A DNA stretch of 37,403 nt from a bacterium (GCA_029218465.1 JAQXRJ010000077.1:1-37403); one strand, 5' to 3'. Positions 18,001 through 25,994 are shown, numbered from the stretch's first letter. Translations and numbers: made by a program. Notes: generated by a model not told the origin, from the letters alone.

Positions 18001-18279
18001 ATGGCAAATGCAAAGATAAGTATGGATCCGGATCAAATTGTAAGATATGGAAAAAAAATAGTTTCAGAAGCATCTGATTACAAAGATCAAGTAAAAAAAA
18101 TATATGATATAGTAGATGATTTAAATCGTACATGGACAGGAACTGCTGCATCAAGATTTACTACAAATATAAATGGATTCAAAAAGGAATACAACGATTT
18201 TGGTAAGTTAATAGAAGATTTTGGAAATCTATTGTTAGCAATAGGAAAAGACTATCAAAACTTAGAAAAAAATTTATAA
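18001..18279 (+). CDS. esxA: WXG100 protein EsxA-like
   Basis: A 92-residue helical hairpin protein. The turn holds W45-T46-G47 (the WXG motif) and the C-terminus has Y85xxxE89, the YxxxD/E-type export signal. WXG100 proteins form dimers, are exported by EssC, and may help secretion of larger effectors. An AGGTGAT lies 5 bases before the ATG. It follows its own promoter and precedes a second, divergent WXG100-like gene, so the two may form a heterodimer. Four to five copies of such pairs are common in type VIIb loci; only this pair is visible here. Confidence 0.92.
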   Translation: MANAKISMDPDQIVRYGKKIVSEASDYKDQVKKIYDIVDDLNRTWTGTAASRFTTNINGFKKEYNDFGKLIEDFGNLLLAIGKDYQNLEKNL

Positions 18280-18296
18280 AAAAGGAGTGATATATA

Positions 18297-18587
18297 ATGG
18301 CAATGACATTTAGCTCAGAGGGATGCAGAACTGCAGCAACCGATTTGAAGATTGCAAAAGATAAACTAGATACCATCCTTAATACAAATTTGACAAAAAC
18401 AATAGGAGATGTAAAAAATAATTATTCAAGTGATACTGCAGATGCATTGTATAGTGCATTTGATAAAATGAAAGCAAAATTTCCAGATTTTGTCAAAGCT
18501 ATAGAAGATTGTTCAAAGTATTTATCTGATACAGTAGCACCAGCATATGAAAAAATTGAATCAACTGCAAAAAGTAAAATTGGATAA
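18297..18587 (+). CDS. Divergent WXG100-like protein lacking the WXG tripeptide
   Basis: A 96-residue helix-turn-helix hairpin of WXG100 size, 17 bases after the esxA-like gene, with AGGAGTGAT about 8 bases before the ATG. The expected turn is NNYSSDTADAL: the Trp is replaced by Tyr and the Gly by Ser. The C-terminus keeps a YEKIE (YxxxE) signal. It probably pairs with the first WXG100 protein or with the large downstream substrate. Loss of the Trp suggests a specialised role, such as the helper proteins that accompany LXG-type effectors. Two hairpins follow the gene. Confidence 0.78.
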   Translation: MAMTFSSEGCRTAATDLKIAKDKLDTILNTNLTKTIGDVKNNYSSDTADALYSAFDKMKAKFPDFVKAIEDCSKYLSDTVAPAYEKIESTAKSKIG

Positions 18588-18594
18588 TATAATT

Positions 18595-18654
18595 GTCTTA
18601 GGAAACTAAGACATTTATAAATAAGGGCTAATATATTCATTAACCTTTATTTAT
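18595..18654 (+). promoter_or_regulatory. Two RNA stem-loops after the WXG100 pair
   Basis: First: GTCTTAG (18595-18601), GAAA loop, CTAAGAC (18606-18612), a perfect 7-bp GNRA hairpin. Second: ATAAATAAGG (18617-18626) with CCTTTATTTAT (18644-18654), one bulged T. Neither is followed by a T run, so they look like transcript-protecting or processing elements rather than terminators. Confidence 0.55.
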
Positions 18655-18670
18655 GAATTGAGGTGATTGA

Positions 18671-19054
18671 GTGGCATTAACAAGAACAAAAGCTCAAATA
18701 AAAGCTGAAATAAATAGAGAGACTCAGAGGAAATTAAATCAAGAGTCTGAGTTAAAAAATTATTCAACAGCGCTAATATATGTTAATAATTTGATGAAAG
18801 ATATAAAAAATGTAAAAGATAATATCTCTTCTGCAGAAGATATTCTGAGAAAGAATTTTTCTTCTAGTGGTAAAAAAACAAATATTAAGAATTTAACATC
18901 GATAAGAAATAGTTCAAATGATATATACAACGAATTAAGAGATAAAGTAAAACAAAGAATTGATGTAAACATAAAATATTTTAGTTCAGAAATATCAAAA
19001 ACGAAGTCAAAAATATCATCTTTAGAGAGAGAATACAATCAATCAACAATGTAA
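18671..19054 (+). CDS. Coiled-coil helper of the type VII locus (DUF5082/YwqH-like)
   Basis: A GTG start at 18671 follows AGGTGAT. The 127-residue protein is almost entirely helical: a basic first helix with Gln/Glu heptads (RTKAQIKAEINRETQRKLNQ), a middle SSGKKTNIKN loop and a last helix (EISKTKSKISSLEREYN). It has no signal peptide. Size, pattern and position resemble the small DUF5082 (YwqH-like) proteins found before LXG-type effectors, where such helical proteins bind the effector N-terminus and target it for export. This is inferred from architecture; I cannot show homology directly. Confidence 0.6.
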   Translation: MALTRTKAQIKAEINRETQRKLNQESELKNYSTALIYVNNLMKDIKNVKDNISSAEDILRKNFSSSGKKTNIKNLTSIRNSSNDIYNELRDKVKQRIDVNIKYFSSEISKTKSKISSLEREYNQSTM

Positions 19055-19076
19055 TTAAATATAGAAGGAGAAAATT

Positions 19077-19595
19077 ATGGAAATAAAAGAAAAATTTTTA
19101 CCAATAGGTACTGTATGTCTGTTAAAGGGTGGAACAAAAAGAGTTATGATTACTGGATTTTGTTCAATTTCAAATGATGAACAGGAGAAAATGTATGATT
19201 ATTCTGGATGTATGTATCCAGAAGGGGTATTGTCAAGTGATCAAACCGCATTATTTGATCATGATCAGATAGAGAGAGTTGATTTCTATGGATTAATTGA
19301 TGATGAGGAAAAAACTTTTAAAAAGAATTTAAATGAGTTGTTAGAAAAAGAAAATTTAAATAGTGGGACAAAATTTGCTGATGAAAAAATATCTATCAAT
19401 AGTTCAGCTCAATCTGAAACATCAGAAGAAGTAATTCCAGCTGTTGGCCCAGGATTACCAGGTTTTGAAAATTTATCTAAACAGAAAAATGAAAATGAAT
19501 CATCATTTGTTGGATCAAATTTTAATAATCAAAATTTAAATAGTGAAATTATAAAAGAAGATATGATAATAGATGAGTTAAGATTTGATGAATAG
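19077..19595 (+). CDS. DUF4176-domain protein of the type VII locus
   Basis: A 172-residue protein. The first 85 residues fit the DUF4176 pattern: FLPIGTVCLLKGGTKRVMI, a DYSGCMYPEG block and a late FDHDQIERVDFYGLIDDEE. DUF4176 domains are found mainly in type VIIb loci, close to Esx and LXG genes, and have no settled function. The C-terminal half is a low-complexity Glu/Asn/Ser-rich tail ending in DELRFDE. GAAGGAG precedes the ATG. Its place between the helper and the large effector gene suggests a cytoplasmic chaperone or adaptor. Confidence 0.75.
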   Translation: MEIKEKFLPIGTVCLLKGGTKRVMITGFCSISNDEQEKMYDYSGCMYPEGVLSSDQTALFDHDQIERVDFYGLIDDEEKTFKKNLNELLEKENLNSGTKFADEKISINSSAQSETSEEVIPAVGPGLPGFENLSKQKNENESSFVGSNFNNQNLNSEIIKEDMIIDELRFDE

Positions 19596-19615
19596 TTAAT
19601 AAAATAGGAGGAAGT

Positions 19616-22600
19616 ATGGGAGTAATTACATTTGATTCAAAAAAAATAACTAATGATGTTATTCCATATTTAAATAATGCAAAAAATGCGTTAAAAACTG
19701 CCTATACTAATAGTACATTATTAAATAAGTATTTACCCTCTGATTTTTTATATAAAAAGTATGCTTCTGGATTATCATCTCAAATTAATGAATTGAAAAT
19801 AGAAATAATATCATATAATGATAAAATGAATGATGCTGTAACCTCAGCTAATAAAATTGAAGAAAGAAATTCTTCTAAAGCTGCTAGCATCCTTTCTTTA
19901 GCTTCAAAATTAGATGTTGGCTATACACATGATTATACAAAAAAAACTGGAGCTACTACTTCAAAATCATCAAAAGTTTTTTCTGATATTAAGACTAAAC
20001 TTGAGCAAACTAAAGCAAAAATTGGTAAGCAATTTACGTCTAAGGTTTTAAAAATATCTACAAAAATTTCTAAATTGAAAACTAAAATTACTAGTAAGTT
20101 TAAATCTCGTGTAAATAATATTAAAGCGCTAACAAAAAAATCTTTAGTTGGAATTAAATCAGTATATGAAAAAGTATCTCCATTAGTTTATGATTTTTTA
20201 AAAACAACTGGTGCAACAATTGTGGTAGGTTTTACGACTATTTTAAGTGGATGTTTAAAAATAGTTGAAAATATAGTTATTGATGGTGTAGGATGGGTTA
20301 TAAGCAAAGCGGTATCTTTATTTTCAAAAGAATCAGAAAAAACAATCAAAGAATTTATTGGACGAGATTTAATTCAAGAATTAAATGATTCTTTATACGG
20401 CAAAACAAATATTGGTCAAAAGATAAACGAATTTTCTGCCTTAAAATATAATAGTGATACGTCTAAAAAAATTCAAAATATATCAATGATTGTAGGTGAA
20501 TTTGCCCTTGCAACTGCGGCAACTGTTGCTACTGGTGGTGCTACATCATTTTTGTTGCCTGCAGTATTAGGATCACTCTTTGGTCTTGGTTCAACTGCTG
20601 AAAGTACATATCAGCAAAAAGGTGTTCAAACTGGTTTTGGTGATGAAGCTATGATTGCTTTTAGTGGTGTATTAACAGGATTGAGTTGGGCAGCCAATGG
20701 AAAATTGGGTAAAGGATTTGTAAATATAGCTAGTTCAGCTGTAAAAGATGGAATAAAAAATACTTTTTCAACAATAGGAAAAGAAGTATTTAACAAAGTA
20801 TTTATAAAGGAAACATTAAAAGAAGGGCTTGCAAGTAAGTCAGCTATTGGAAATTATCTAGGAAGTTTCGCTATGTTAGGTGAAGACTTTTCTAAAATAT
20901 TAATTGGGGAAGAAGAATTAAATACAAAAACTGTTGCAAAATTATCAGGAAAATTCTTGCTTGCATTAGGAGCAAACGTTATTGAAGATGGATTCAGAAG
21001 TTATGTAAGTGGTGATTATATATCAGGATTTATTAATGAAATTAAAAATCCGGATTCTAAAATAAATTTAAGTAATTATATGGATTTAGAAGATACGTCT
21101 TTAAAAAAGCTCTTATTTGGTCTTAGTGATGATGAATTAATTAAACAGGCTAGTATTCTCGATTCTAATAATTTTGAAAAATTAATTTATACATTGGATA
21201 ATAAATCATCAAATCTATTGATAAGTGAACTTTCTGATTATTCAATTGTAAACTTAAATAAATCTGATCCTACGCTGTTTGACAGATTAATTAATAATAA
21301 AAAAATTGAATCAAGTTTTAAAATGAGATTGAATGATGCTAGTGTTGAAATTGAGAAAATTGATGAAAATATTAAAAACTTAAAATATAATAAAATGAAT
21401 CCCGTAAAATATTCATTTGAATATTTAAAATCGAATTTTCGAAAATACATATACAAAGATACAAATGAGTTTGATGGATTGAATGATGATATAGTAAAAA
21501 AAGGATTATATCATTTTACAGACAATGCAGATATAATACTTGATAGCGGATATATAAAAAGTAGTAGCTATAATACATCTTATGGAAATAAAAAAACATT
21601 TTTATTTAATGGCATACCTAGTGTAAGTGATTTTGCTATTAATTTAGATAGTGTTCCAATAAAAACAACCGCAGTTAAATTAAATCCTGATCTTGATTTT
21701 GTAAACAGCAGGTCATTAAAAATTAGAGCATTTGATGATCTTGCAATATCTTATGATGGTAATTTAAATTTAAACAATTTAAATCCACAGAAAACGTTCT
21801 TTTGTTTGGATTTTGACGATGCAGGCTCACTAGTATATAAACAAGTAAGTGAAGAATATTATAATAATTTTGATAAAAGTTCAACTGCATCTATTCTAAA
21901 AAAATATTTATCTGAGAAAGGCAATATTGATGCCATAAAATCAAATTATTTCGCTGAAATAAATCTAAGAAATACAAATGCTAATTTATTAAATAGCAAT
22001 CCAGTTTCAATTATGTTGACAAAAAACAATTCTGAATTAAGCATGAATCCTAATTATATTAATAGGTTAAAAACATTACGACAACAAGGATTATCTCTAG
22101 CGGAAGAAGAACTTGCATTCTTTAATGGTGGAAGCTTATTAAATAAAAATAAATATAAGGCTATGTCAGATGTTGATTTGAATATAACTTCTGCACAAAA
22201 GCAAACAATAAATGAAATAAATAATTATATTAGACATGGTAAAAATTGTATTGTTACTTATAATAGTACTTCTGAAATATCTTCTGCAATGCTTGATCAA
22301 ATAGATGATTTATCTAAAGTTCAAATAAAATTGTTAGATGGTCTAGGTGATTCTGAGGGATCTTTAAAATCAAAATATTTAGGTAAAGCAAAGTATGATG
22401 CTAGGGTTACATATAATGGTTATGAGATGAAATTAATATTACAAAGAATAGAAAATTTGCAATCTAAAATAGATGTTAATTTACCAGTAGAACAAAGGGC
22501 TAAACAAATATATGATATATTATCGGCAGAAGTACCTGTAATGCATGATTTTAATAGCTATGAGTATGGGCATCACGTTTCAGCAAGTTTAAGAGGACTT

Positions 22601-23323
22601 ATTTCAGAAAATTTAGTGGGTAAAGATGGTTTGGTTTGTGCCGGATATGCTTCGGCATATAAAGAATTATGTGAAAGAGTTGGAATAAAATGTGATTATG
22701 TAAGAGGTGTTGCTCCTGCAGATCCATTGAGAAATTTTTCTGGGGGCGGACATGCTTGGAATGTTGTTTATACAAATGATGGTATAATTCCAGTTGATGT
22801 TACATGGAGAGCAACTAGTGGTGGAACTAAAGATTGGTTTGGTGGTAGTTATGAATTTGTACAAACACATATTGCTGATGCGGATGAAATTTCTAAAAAT
22901 TATTCAGGAATGATACCATCAATAATGTTTGAAAGTTCCAGCAATAAATTAAATAATGTCTTATCAACATTAGATAGTAAATATGGCAATAGAGATGAGT
23001 CTATTAGACGATTGAGACAATGTGTAGAAACGGGTGATTTCACAAAAATAACAAGGGATAACAATGCTCGAAAAATAATATCAACAGTAGATGAACAAAC
23101 TTTAAGAAATTTTGTTTATGAATTAGATGTCAATAATAAAATAAGTAGTGCAATTTATACGATTGATAAAAAATATGGATCAGGGTATGGTATCAAATAT
23201 TTAAAAAAATATTTGGAAACAGGTAATCCGGATTTTATAACAAGAACAAATGGCACTAGAAATTTGATTTGCTCATTGAATTCAAAAGATATAGAAAGAT
23301 ATTTGCAGGAGTTTGGGGGATGA
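19616..23323 (+). CDS. Large putative type VII effector with transglutaminase-like domain
   Basis: A 1235-residue protein starting 9 bases after AGGAGG. Residues 1-100 form a helical, WXG-like N-terminus without a clear LXG motif; 115-190 are very basic; 190-420 hold hydrophobic Gly/Ala segments that could insert in membranes. At about 625-760 a block beginning LYHFTDNADIILDSGYIKSS resembles the opening of ADP-ribosyltransferase-type folds (tentative). At about 960-1100 is a transglutaminase-like fold with Cys1008 (GLVCAGYASAYKELC), His1046 (GGHAWNVVY) and Asp1061 (PVDVTW), a complete thiol triad. The last 120 residues contain two copies of a 40-odd residue unit (ETGDFTKITRDNNARK / ETGNPDFITRTNGTRN). 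I infer an exported toxin or surface enzyme acting on protein amides. The overlapping next gene may encode its immunity protein. Confidence 0.75.
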   Translation: MGVITFDSKKITNDVIPYLNNAKNALKTAYTNSTLLNKYLPSDFLYKKYASGLSSQINELKIEIISYNDKMNDAVTSANKIEERNSSKAASILSLASKLDVGYTHDYTKKTGATTSKSSKVFSDIKTKLEQTKAKIGKQFTSKVLKISTKISKLKTKITSKFKSRVNNIKALTKKSLVGIKSVYEKVSPLVYDFLKTTGATIVVGFTTILSGCLKIVENIVIDGVGWVISKAVSLFSKESEKTIKEFIGRDLIQELNDSLYGKTNIGQKINEFSALKYNSDTSKKIQNISMIVGEFALATAATVATGGATSFLLPAVLGSLFGLGSTAESTYQQKGVQTGFGDEAMIAFSGVLTGLSWAANGKLGKGFVNIASSAVKDGIKNTFSTIGKEVFNKVFIKETLKEGLASKSAIGNYLGSFAMLGEDFSKILIGEEELNTKTVAKLSGKFLLALGANVIEDGFRSYVSGDYISGFINEIKNPDSKINLSNYMDLEDTSLKKLLFGLSDDELIKQASILDSNNFEKLIYTLDNKSSNLLISELSDYSIVNLNKSDPTLFDRLINNKKIESSFKMRLNDASVEIEKIDENIKNLKYNKMNPVKYSFEYLKSNFRKYIYKDTNEFDGLNDDIVKKGLYHFTDNADIILDSGYIKSSSYNTSYGNKKTFLFNGIPSVSDFAINLDSVPIKTTAVKLNPDLDFVNSRSLKIRAFDDLAISYDGNLNLNNLNPQKTFFCLDFDDAGSLVYKQVSEEYYNNFDKSSTASILKKYLSEKGNIDAIKSNYFAEINLRNTNANLLNSNPVSIMLTKNNSELSMNPNYINRLKTLRQQGLSLAEEELAFFNGGSLLNKNKYKAMSDVDLNITSAQKQTINEINNYIRHGKNCIVTYNSTSEISSAMLDQIDDLSKVQIKLLDGLGDSEGSLKSKYLGKAKYDARVTYNGYEMKLILQRIENLQSKIDVNLPVEQRAKQIYDILSAEVPVMHDFNSYEYGHHVSASLRGLISENLVGKDGLVCAGYASAYKELCERVGIKCDYVRGVAPADPLRNFSGGGHAWNVVYTNDGIIPVDVTWRATSGGTKDWFGGSYEFVQTHIADADEISKNYSGMIPSIMFESSSNKLNNVLSTLDSKYGNRDESIRRLRQCVETGDFTKITRDNNARKIISTVDEQTLRNFVYELDVNNKISSAIYTIDKKYGSGYGIKYLKKYLETGNPDFITRTNGTRNLICSLNSKDIERYLQEFGG

Positions 23324-24048
23324 TATATTTGAAAAAAATATATAACGAAAATTTGAAAGAAAATTTACAAATTATTTTAAATAAAAAAGAAGAAAATATT
23401 ACAGAAGATGATTTATCCAATATAAATAGTTTATCTTTTACAAAAATGGATAAAAAAGGCAATCAAGCTTATTTAGTTAATGAATTATTGAATTTTAAAA
23501 ACTTACATACTTTATCAATAAACAATTCAAATATATCACTATGGGATATTAGAATTTTATCTGATTTAGAAAATATAGATAATATAAATTTTGATCATTG
23601 TTTTTTTAAAGAAAATGCTCAAAATATGTTTCATTATATAAAGTCATTAAAAAAATTGAGTTTTAGAAATTGTTATATAGAAGATTATTCTAAAATGTTC
23701 GATGAATTAGATTTAAATAGTTTAGAAGTGATTTATCCGTACAATGAAGAAACTATTAATGTAAATAATTTAAGTAATTTAATTAATTTAAAGTTTTTGA
23801 TATTAGAAGGATGTAATATAAAGAATGAAGAAATGATTTCTAATCTAAAGAATTTAGAAATTTTATCCCTTATTTCAACAGAAGTAAAAAATTTAAAATT
23901 TATAAACGAAATGAGTAAATTAAACAAAGTATATTTATCTCCTAAATATATAAAAAATATAGATATAGGTAACTGCAAGGCCAAAATTTTAACTTCATAT
24001 ATAGATATGGTAATTGATGATGAAAATTATTCAAAGGGATTGGTATAA
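23320..24048 (+). CDS. Leucine-rich-repeat protein, candidate immunity protein
   Basis: The ATG at 23320 overlaps the effector stop (ATGA) and lies 8 bases after AGGAG, so the two genes are translationally coupled. The 242-residue cytoplasmic product has at least five short leucine-rich repeats of bacterial type (LHTLSINNSNIS, LKKLSFRNCYIED, LKFLILEGCNIKNEE, LEILSLISTEVKNL, LNKVYLSPKYIKNI). Polymorphic toxin genes are usually followed at once by a specific immunity gene, and repeat proteins are known in that role, so immunity is the best inference. It could instead be a chaperone. It has no signal peptide and closes the type VII operon; no terminator with a T run was seen after it. Confidence 0.65.
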   Translation: MIYLKKIYNENLKENLQIILNKKEENITEDDLSNINSLSFTKMDKKGNQAYLVNELLNFKNLHTLSINNSNISLWDIRILSDLENIDNINFDHCFFKENAQNMFHYIKSLKKLSFRNCYIEDYSKMFDELDLNSLEVIYPYNEETINVNNLSNLINLKFLILEGCNIKNEEMISNLKNLEILSLISTEVKNLKFINEMSKLNKVYLSPKYIKNIDIGNCKAKILTSYIDMVIDDENYSKGLV

Positions 24049-24128
24049 AAGCAAGAATAAAATGAATAATATAACTAAAATATATTAATGAAATTACATG
24101 TTATATTTTAAAAAAATGTCAAAAAGTG

Positions 24129-24157
24129 TTGACATAATGAAAATTTTATTTTATACT
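24129..24157 (+). promoter_or_regulatory. Strong consensus sigma-A promoter
   Basis: TTGACA (24129-24134), exactly 17 bases, TATACT (24152-24157). Best -35 in the window. No protein gene follows it before a terminator. Confidence 0.8.
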
Positions 24158-24163
24158 TTAATT

Positions 24164-24451
24164 AGTTTAGAGATTATATAATAATAGCTTATTACTGTTT
24201 ATTTAATATATAACTTATATAAAAATAGTAAAAGTTAATATTATCATCCGATGATTGGTTATTGTGATTATATTTGGATATATAATTACAAAAATAACCA
24301 TAGGATATTTTGTTCTATCAACTCTAAACATTACAATTGTAAGAAGAAAGAAAACTTCAATGATGGAATGATTATAATAGGTACTGATAATACTTATATA
24401 TAATTGTAGTAAACTCGAAAGTGGTGATTTTATCAGGATCATCACTTTTTT
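24164..24451 (+). ncRNA. Candidate stand-alone structured small RNA
   Basis: This 288-base stretch runs from the expected start point of a consensus promoter to an intrinsic terminator. AGTTTA at the 5' end (24164-24169) pairs with TAAACT just before the terminator (24410-24415), and ATTATATA (24173-24180) pairs with TATATAAT (24397-24404), giving a closing helix. Inside are ATCAT-CCG-ATGAT (24243-24255) and a long hairpin, GGTTATT+GTGATTATAT (24257-24273) with ATATAATTAC+AATAACC (24280-24299), hexaloop TTGGAT. I recognise no known family; a 6S-like rod was considered but the length and layout do not fit well. A GTG-started 35-codon hydrophobic frame (24264-24371) and a 50-codon ATG frame (24251-24403) lie inside, both without a clear ribosome site. 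Confidence 0.5.
24421..24451 (+). terminator. Intrinsic terminator of the candidate small RNA
   Basis: GTGGTGAT (24421-24428) pairs with ATCATCAC (24438-24445) with one G-T pair, then six T. Confidence 0.8.
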
Positions 24452-24455
24452 GATG

Positions 24456-24479
24456 TAAAAAAAAGATGCATATGCATCT
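24456..24479 (-). terminator. Intrinsic terminator of the minus-strand surface-protein gene
   Basis: AGATGC / GCATCT (24464-24479) with ATAT loop; on the minus strand it is followed by about seven T. It starts at the stop codon of the gene and lies back to back with the plus-strand terminator. Confidence 0.8.
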
Positions 24480-25461
24480 AATTTTGTATTGTAAATGGGT
24501 TATCTATAGTTCCACTGCCATTATCAAACTTGATATTATTTTTCAAGTACATTGTAGGTGAAGCAATATAATTATATGTAATTTCATCTACTGATAATGT
24601 GGTAGAATTTGCGTAACTAGGTATTTGGGTTTTATCATAATTAATTGTCCAAACTTTGCTTGTATTATCTGCCAGTGGATTAATAGTCCATAATACTATA
24701 TTATTTGAGTTTGCATAATCTGTTATAAAGTTTGAAGTTGAAGTTCCTAAGGCTATATCAGAAATATTACTTGGATATAAAACTTCACTGACATTTAATA
24801 ATCCTATTTTACCATTCCATTTTATAGATTCTTCTGACGATATTATGGTTGATAAATTACTATTATCAGAAACAGGGCCTATATTAAAATCGTGTTCTTC
24901 TATTATATCTTGTATAGAACCTAAACTAGAATAATATGTTTCATTTAAATAACTGAGTAGGGAACTATTGTTTTCAACAGAGCCTTCTTTAGAATTGTTG
25001 ATTATAGATGTTTCCATGCTCCAAGCATTACATCCGTTTATTAAATCGTCACAATATGTACTTGTAGAAGTTCTGTTATTTAAAGAATCAAATTCATAAT
25101 TCATCGTAGTATTTAGCTTAACTACTTTAATTGAACGATCAGCTTCAATTGAAATTATTTGCCATAACTCTCCGTTTAAACTTATATAATTATTAGAACC
25201 ATCACCAATATAACTATATTTTCCAGATTCATATCTATTTTCTGAAAATCTAATATCATCGCCATTTGTATACTCCTCGGTTAATTTATACCATAAATAA
25301 TCATGAGATGCATATAAATTGGCTTCTCCATTTATTTCTAGTGATTCACTAAGCACTGCATATCCAATCGACATAAATAAAATAATTCCTAAAAAACAAG
25401 ATATAATAATATATTTACTTTTTTTGCTACTATTTCGTTTATCAAATCTTCTATTATTCAT
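24478..25461 (-). CDS. Exported, membrane-anchored surface protein
   Basis: The ATG at 25461 (minus strand) follows a perfect AGGAGG (25474-25469) by 7 bases. The 327-residue product has a basic N-terminus, one long hydrophobic signal/anchor (KYIIISCFLGIILFMSIGYA) and then SESLEINGEANL, a start seen in camelysin/TasA-like and related Gram-positive surface proteins. The rest is Ser/Asn/Tyr-rich with WQIISIEADRSIKVVKL and a closing SPTMYLKNNIKFDNGSGTID, a C-terminal pattern I recall from repeated surface proteins of uncultured Firmicutes. No LPxTG. It is the only protein gene on the minus strand and is divergent from spoIIAA, sharing an upstream region that contains Spo0A-box-like sites. Function unknown; a fibre or pseudopilin subunit is possible. 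Confidence 0.65.
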   Translation of the reverse strand: MNNRRFDKRNSSKKSKYIIISCFLGIILFMSIGYAVLSESLEINGEANLYASHDYLWYKLTEEYTNGDDIRFSENRYESGKYSYIGDGSNNYISLNGELWQIISIEADRSIKVVKLNTTMNYEFDSLNNRTSTSTYCDDLINGCNAWSMETSIINNSKEGSVENNSSLLSYLNETYYSSLGSIQDIIEEHDFNIGPVSDNSNLSTIISSEESIKWNGKIGLLNVSEVLYPSNISDIALGTSTSNFITDYANSNNIVLWTINPLADNTSKVWTINYDKTQIPSYANSTTLSVDEITYNYIASPTMYLKNNIKFDNGSGTIDNPFTIQN

Positions 25462-25553
25462 ATAAGAACCTCCTATATAATACAAAATTAGTTTAACATA
25501 AAATTAAATAAAAATGTATATTTTTAAAGAAAATAAATGAAAAATAAAAATAA

Positions 25554-25596
25554 TGTCGATATTTGTCGTATAAAAAAAAACACATCTTTTGTCGAA
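25554..25596 (+). promoter_or_regulatory. Spo0A-box-like sites upstream of spoIIAA-sigF
   Basis: Three TGTCGNN elements on the plus strand: TGTCGAT (25554-25560), TGTCGTA (25564-25570) and TGTCGAA (25590-25596). The last matches the 0A-box consensus exactly within TTTTGTCGAA. In Bacillus, Spo0A~P activates spoIIA. The sites lie in a divergent intergenic region, so they could also affect the minus-strand gene. No clear sigma-H -35 was found. Confidence 0.55.
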
Positions 25597-25649
25597 TTAG
25601 TATAAATTATAAAAAATATGTTCTATATTATTGTGCAAGAGGTGATTAG

Positions 25650-25994
25650 TTGTTAAATATTGATTTAGAATATAAAAAAGGAATTTTATTTTTACGACTA
25701 AATGGAATTTTAAGCAAAAAAACATCTTTTATACTTGAAGATTCTATAAAAAATATGGTAGAAAAGGTTGGTATAAAGTATGTTCTTATAAACTTTGAGA
25801 AACTAGATAATATAGATACAAATGGAATAGCATCTATTATTGAGAGTTATAATAAATATATAAAGGATAATGGAAAGCTAATGATATGTGGATATGAAGA
25901 TAATGTTAAAATAAAAATAGAAAATAGTGAACTTTTAAAATATGCTTATAACACAACAAATGAGTTAAAAGCATGTAATTTAATAAATATATAG
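25650..25994 (+). CDS. spoIIAA: SpoIIAA-like STAS anti-anti-sigma factor
   Basis: A TTG start (25650) follows AGGTGAT. The 114-residue protein is a single STAS domain: ILFLRLNGILSKKTSFILED, YVLINFEKLDNIDTNGIASI and KLMICGYEDNVKIKI. In SpoIIAA the regulatory Ser sits in DSSG; here the same place reads D56-T57-N58-G59, so the phospho-acceptor would be Thr57. By family, the unphosphorylated form releases the sigma factor from the kinase/anti-sigma SpoIIAB. Here the sigma gene follows after 14 bases and spoIIAB is missing. An RsbV-like role with a distant partner is an alternative. Confidence 0.78.
   Translation: MLNIDLEYKKGILFLRLNGILSKKTSFILEDSIKNMVEKVGIKYVLINFEKLDNIDTNGIASIIESYNKYIKDNGKLMICGYEDNVKIKIENSELLKYAYNTTNELKACNLINI

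Noticed and set aside
24251-24403. 50-codon plus-strand ORF inside the candidate RNA
   Set aside because: No ribosome site, and its first codons are in hairpin stems; composition is not protein-like. Kept only as a note in the RNA entry.
24215-24445. 76-codon minus-strand ORF in the small-RNA region
   Set aside because: It runs against a strong promoter and terminator and has no ribosome site.
24164-24451. tmRNA or 6S RNA
   Set aside because: No tRNA-like ends, CCA or tag frame for tmRNA; 288 bases with several side hairpins does not fit the roughly 190-base 6S rod.
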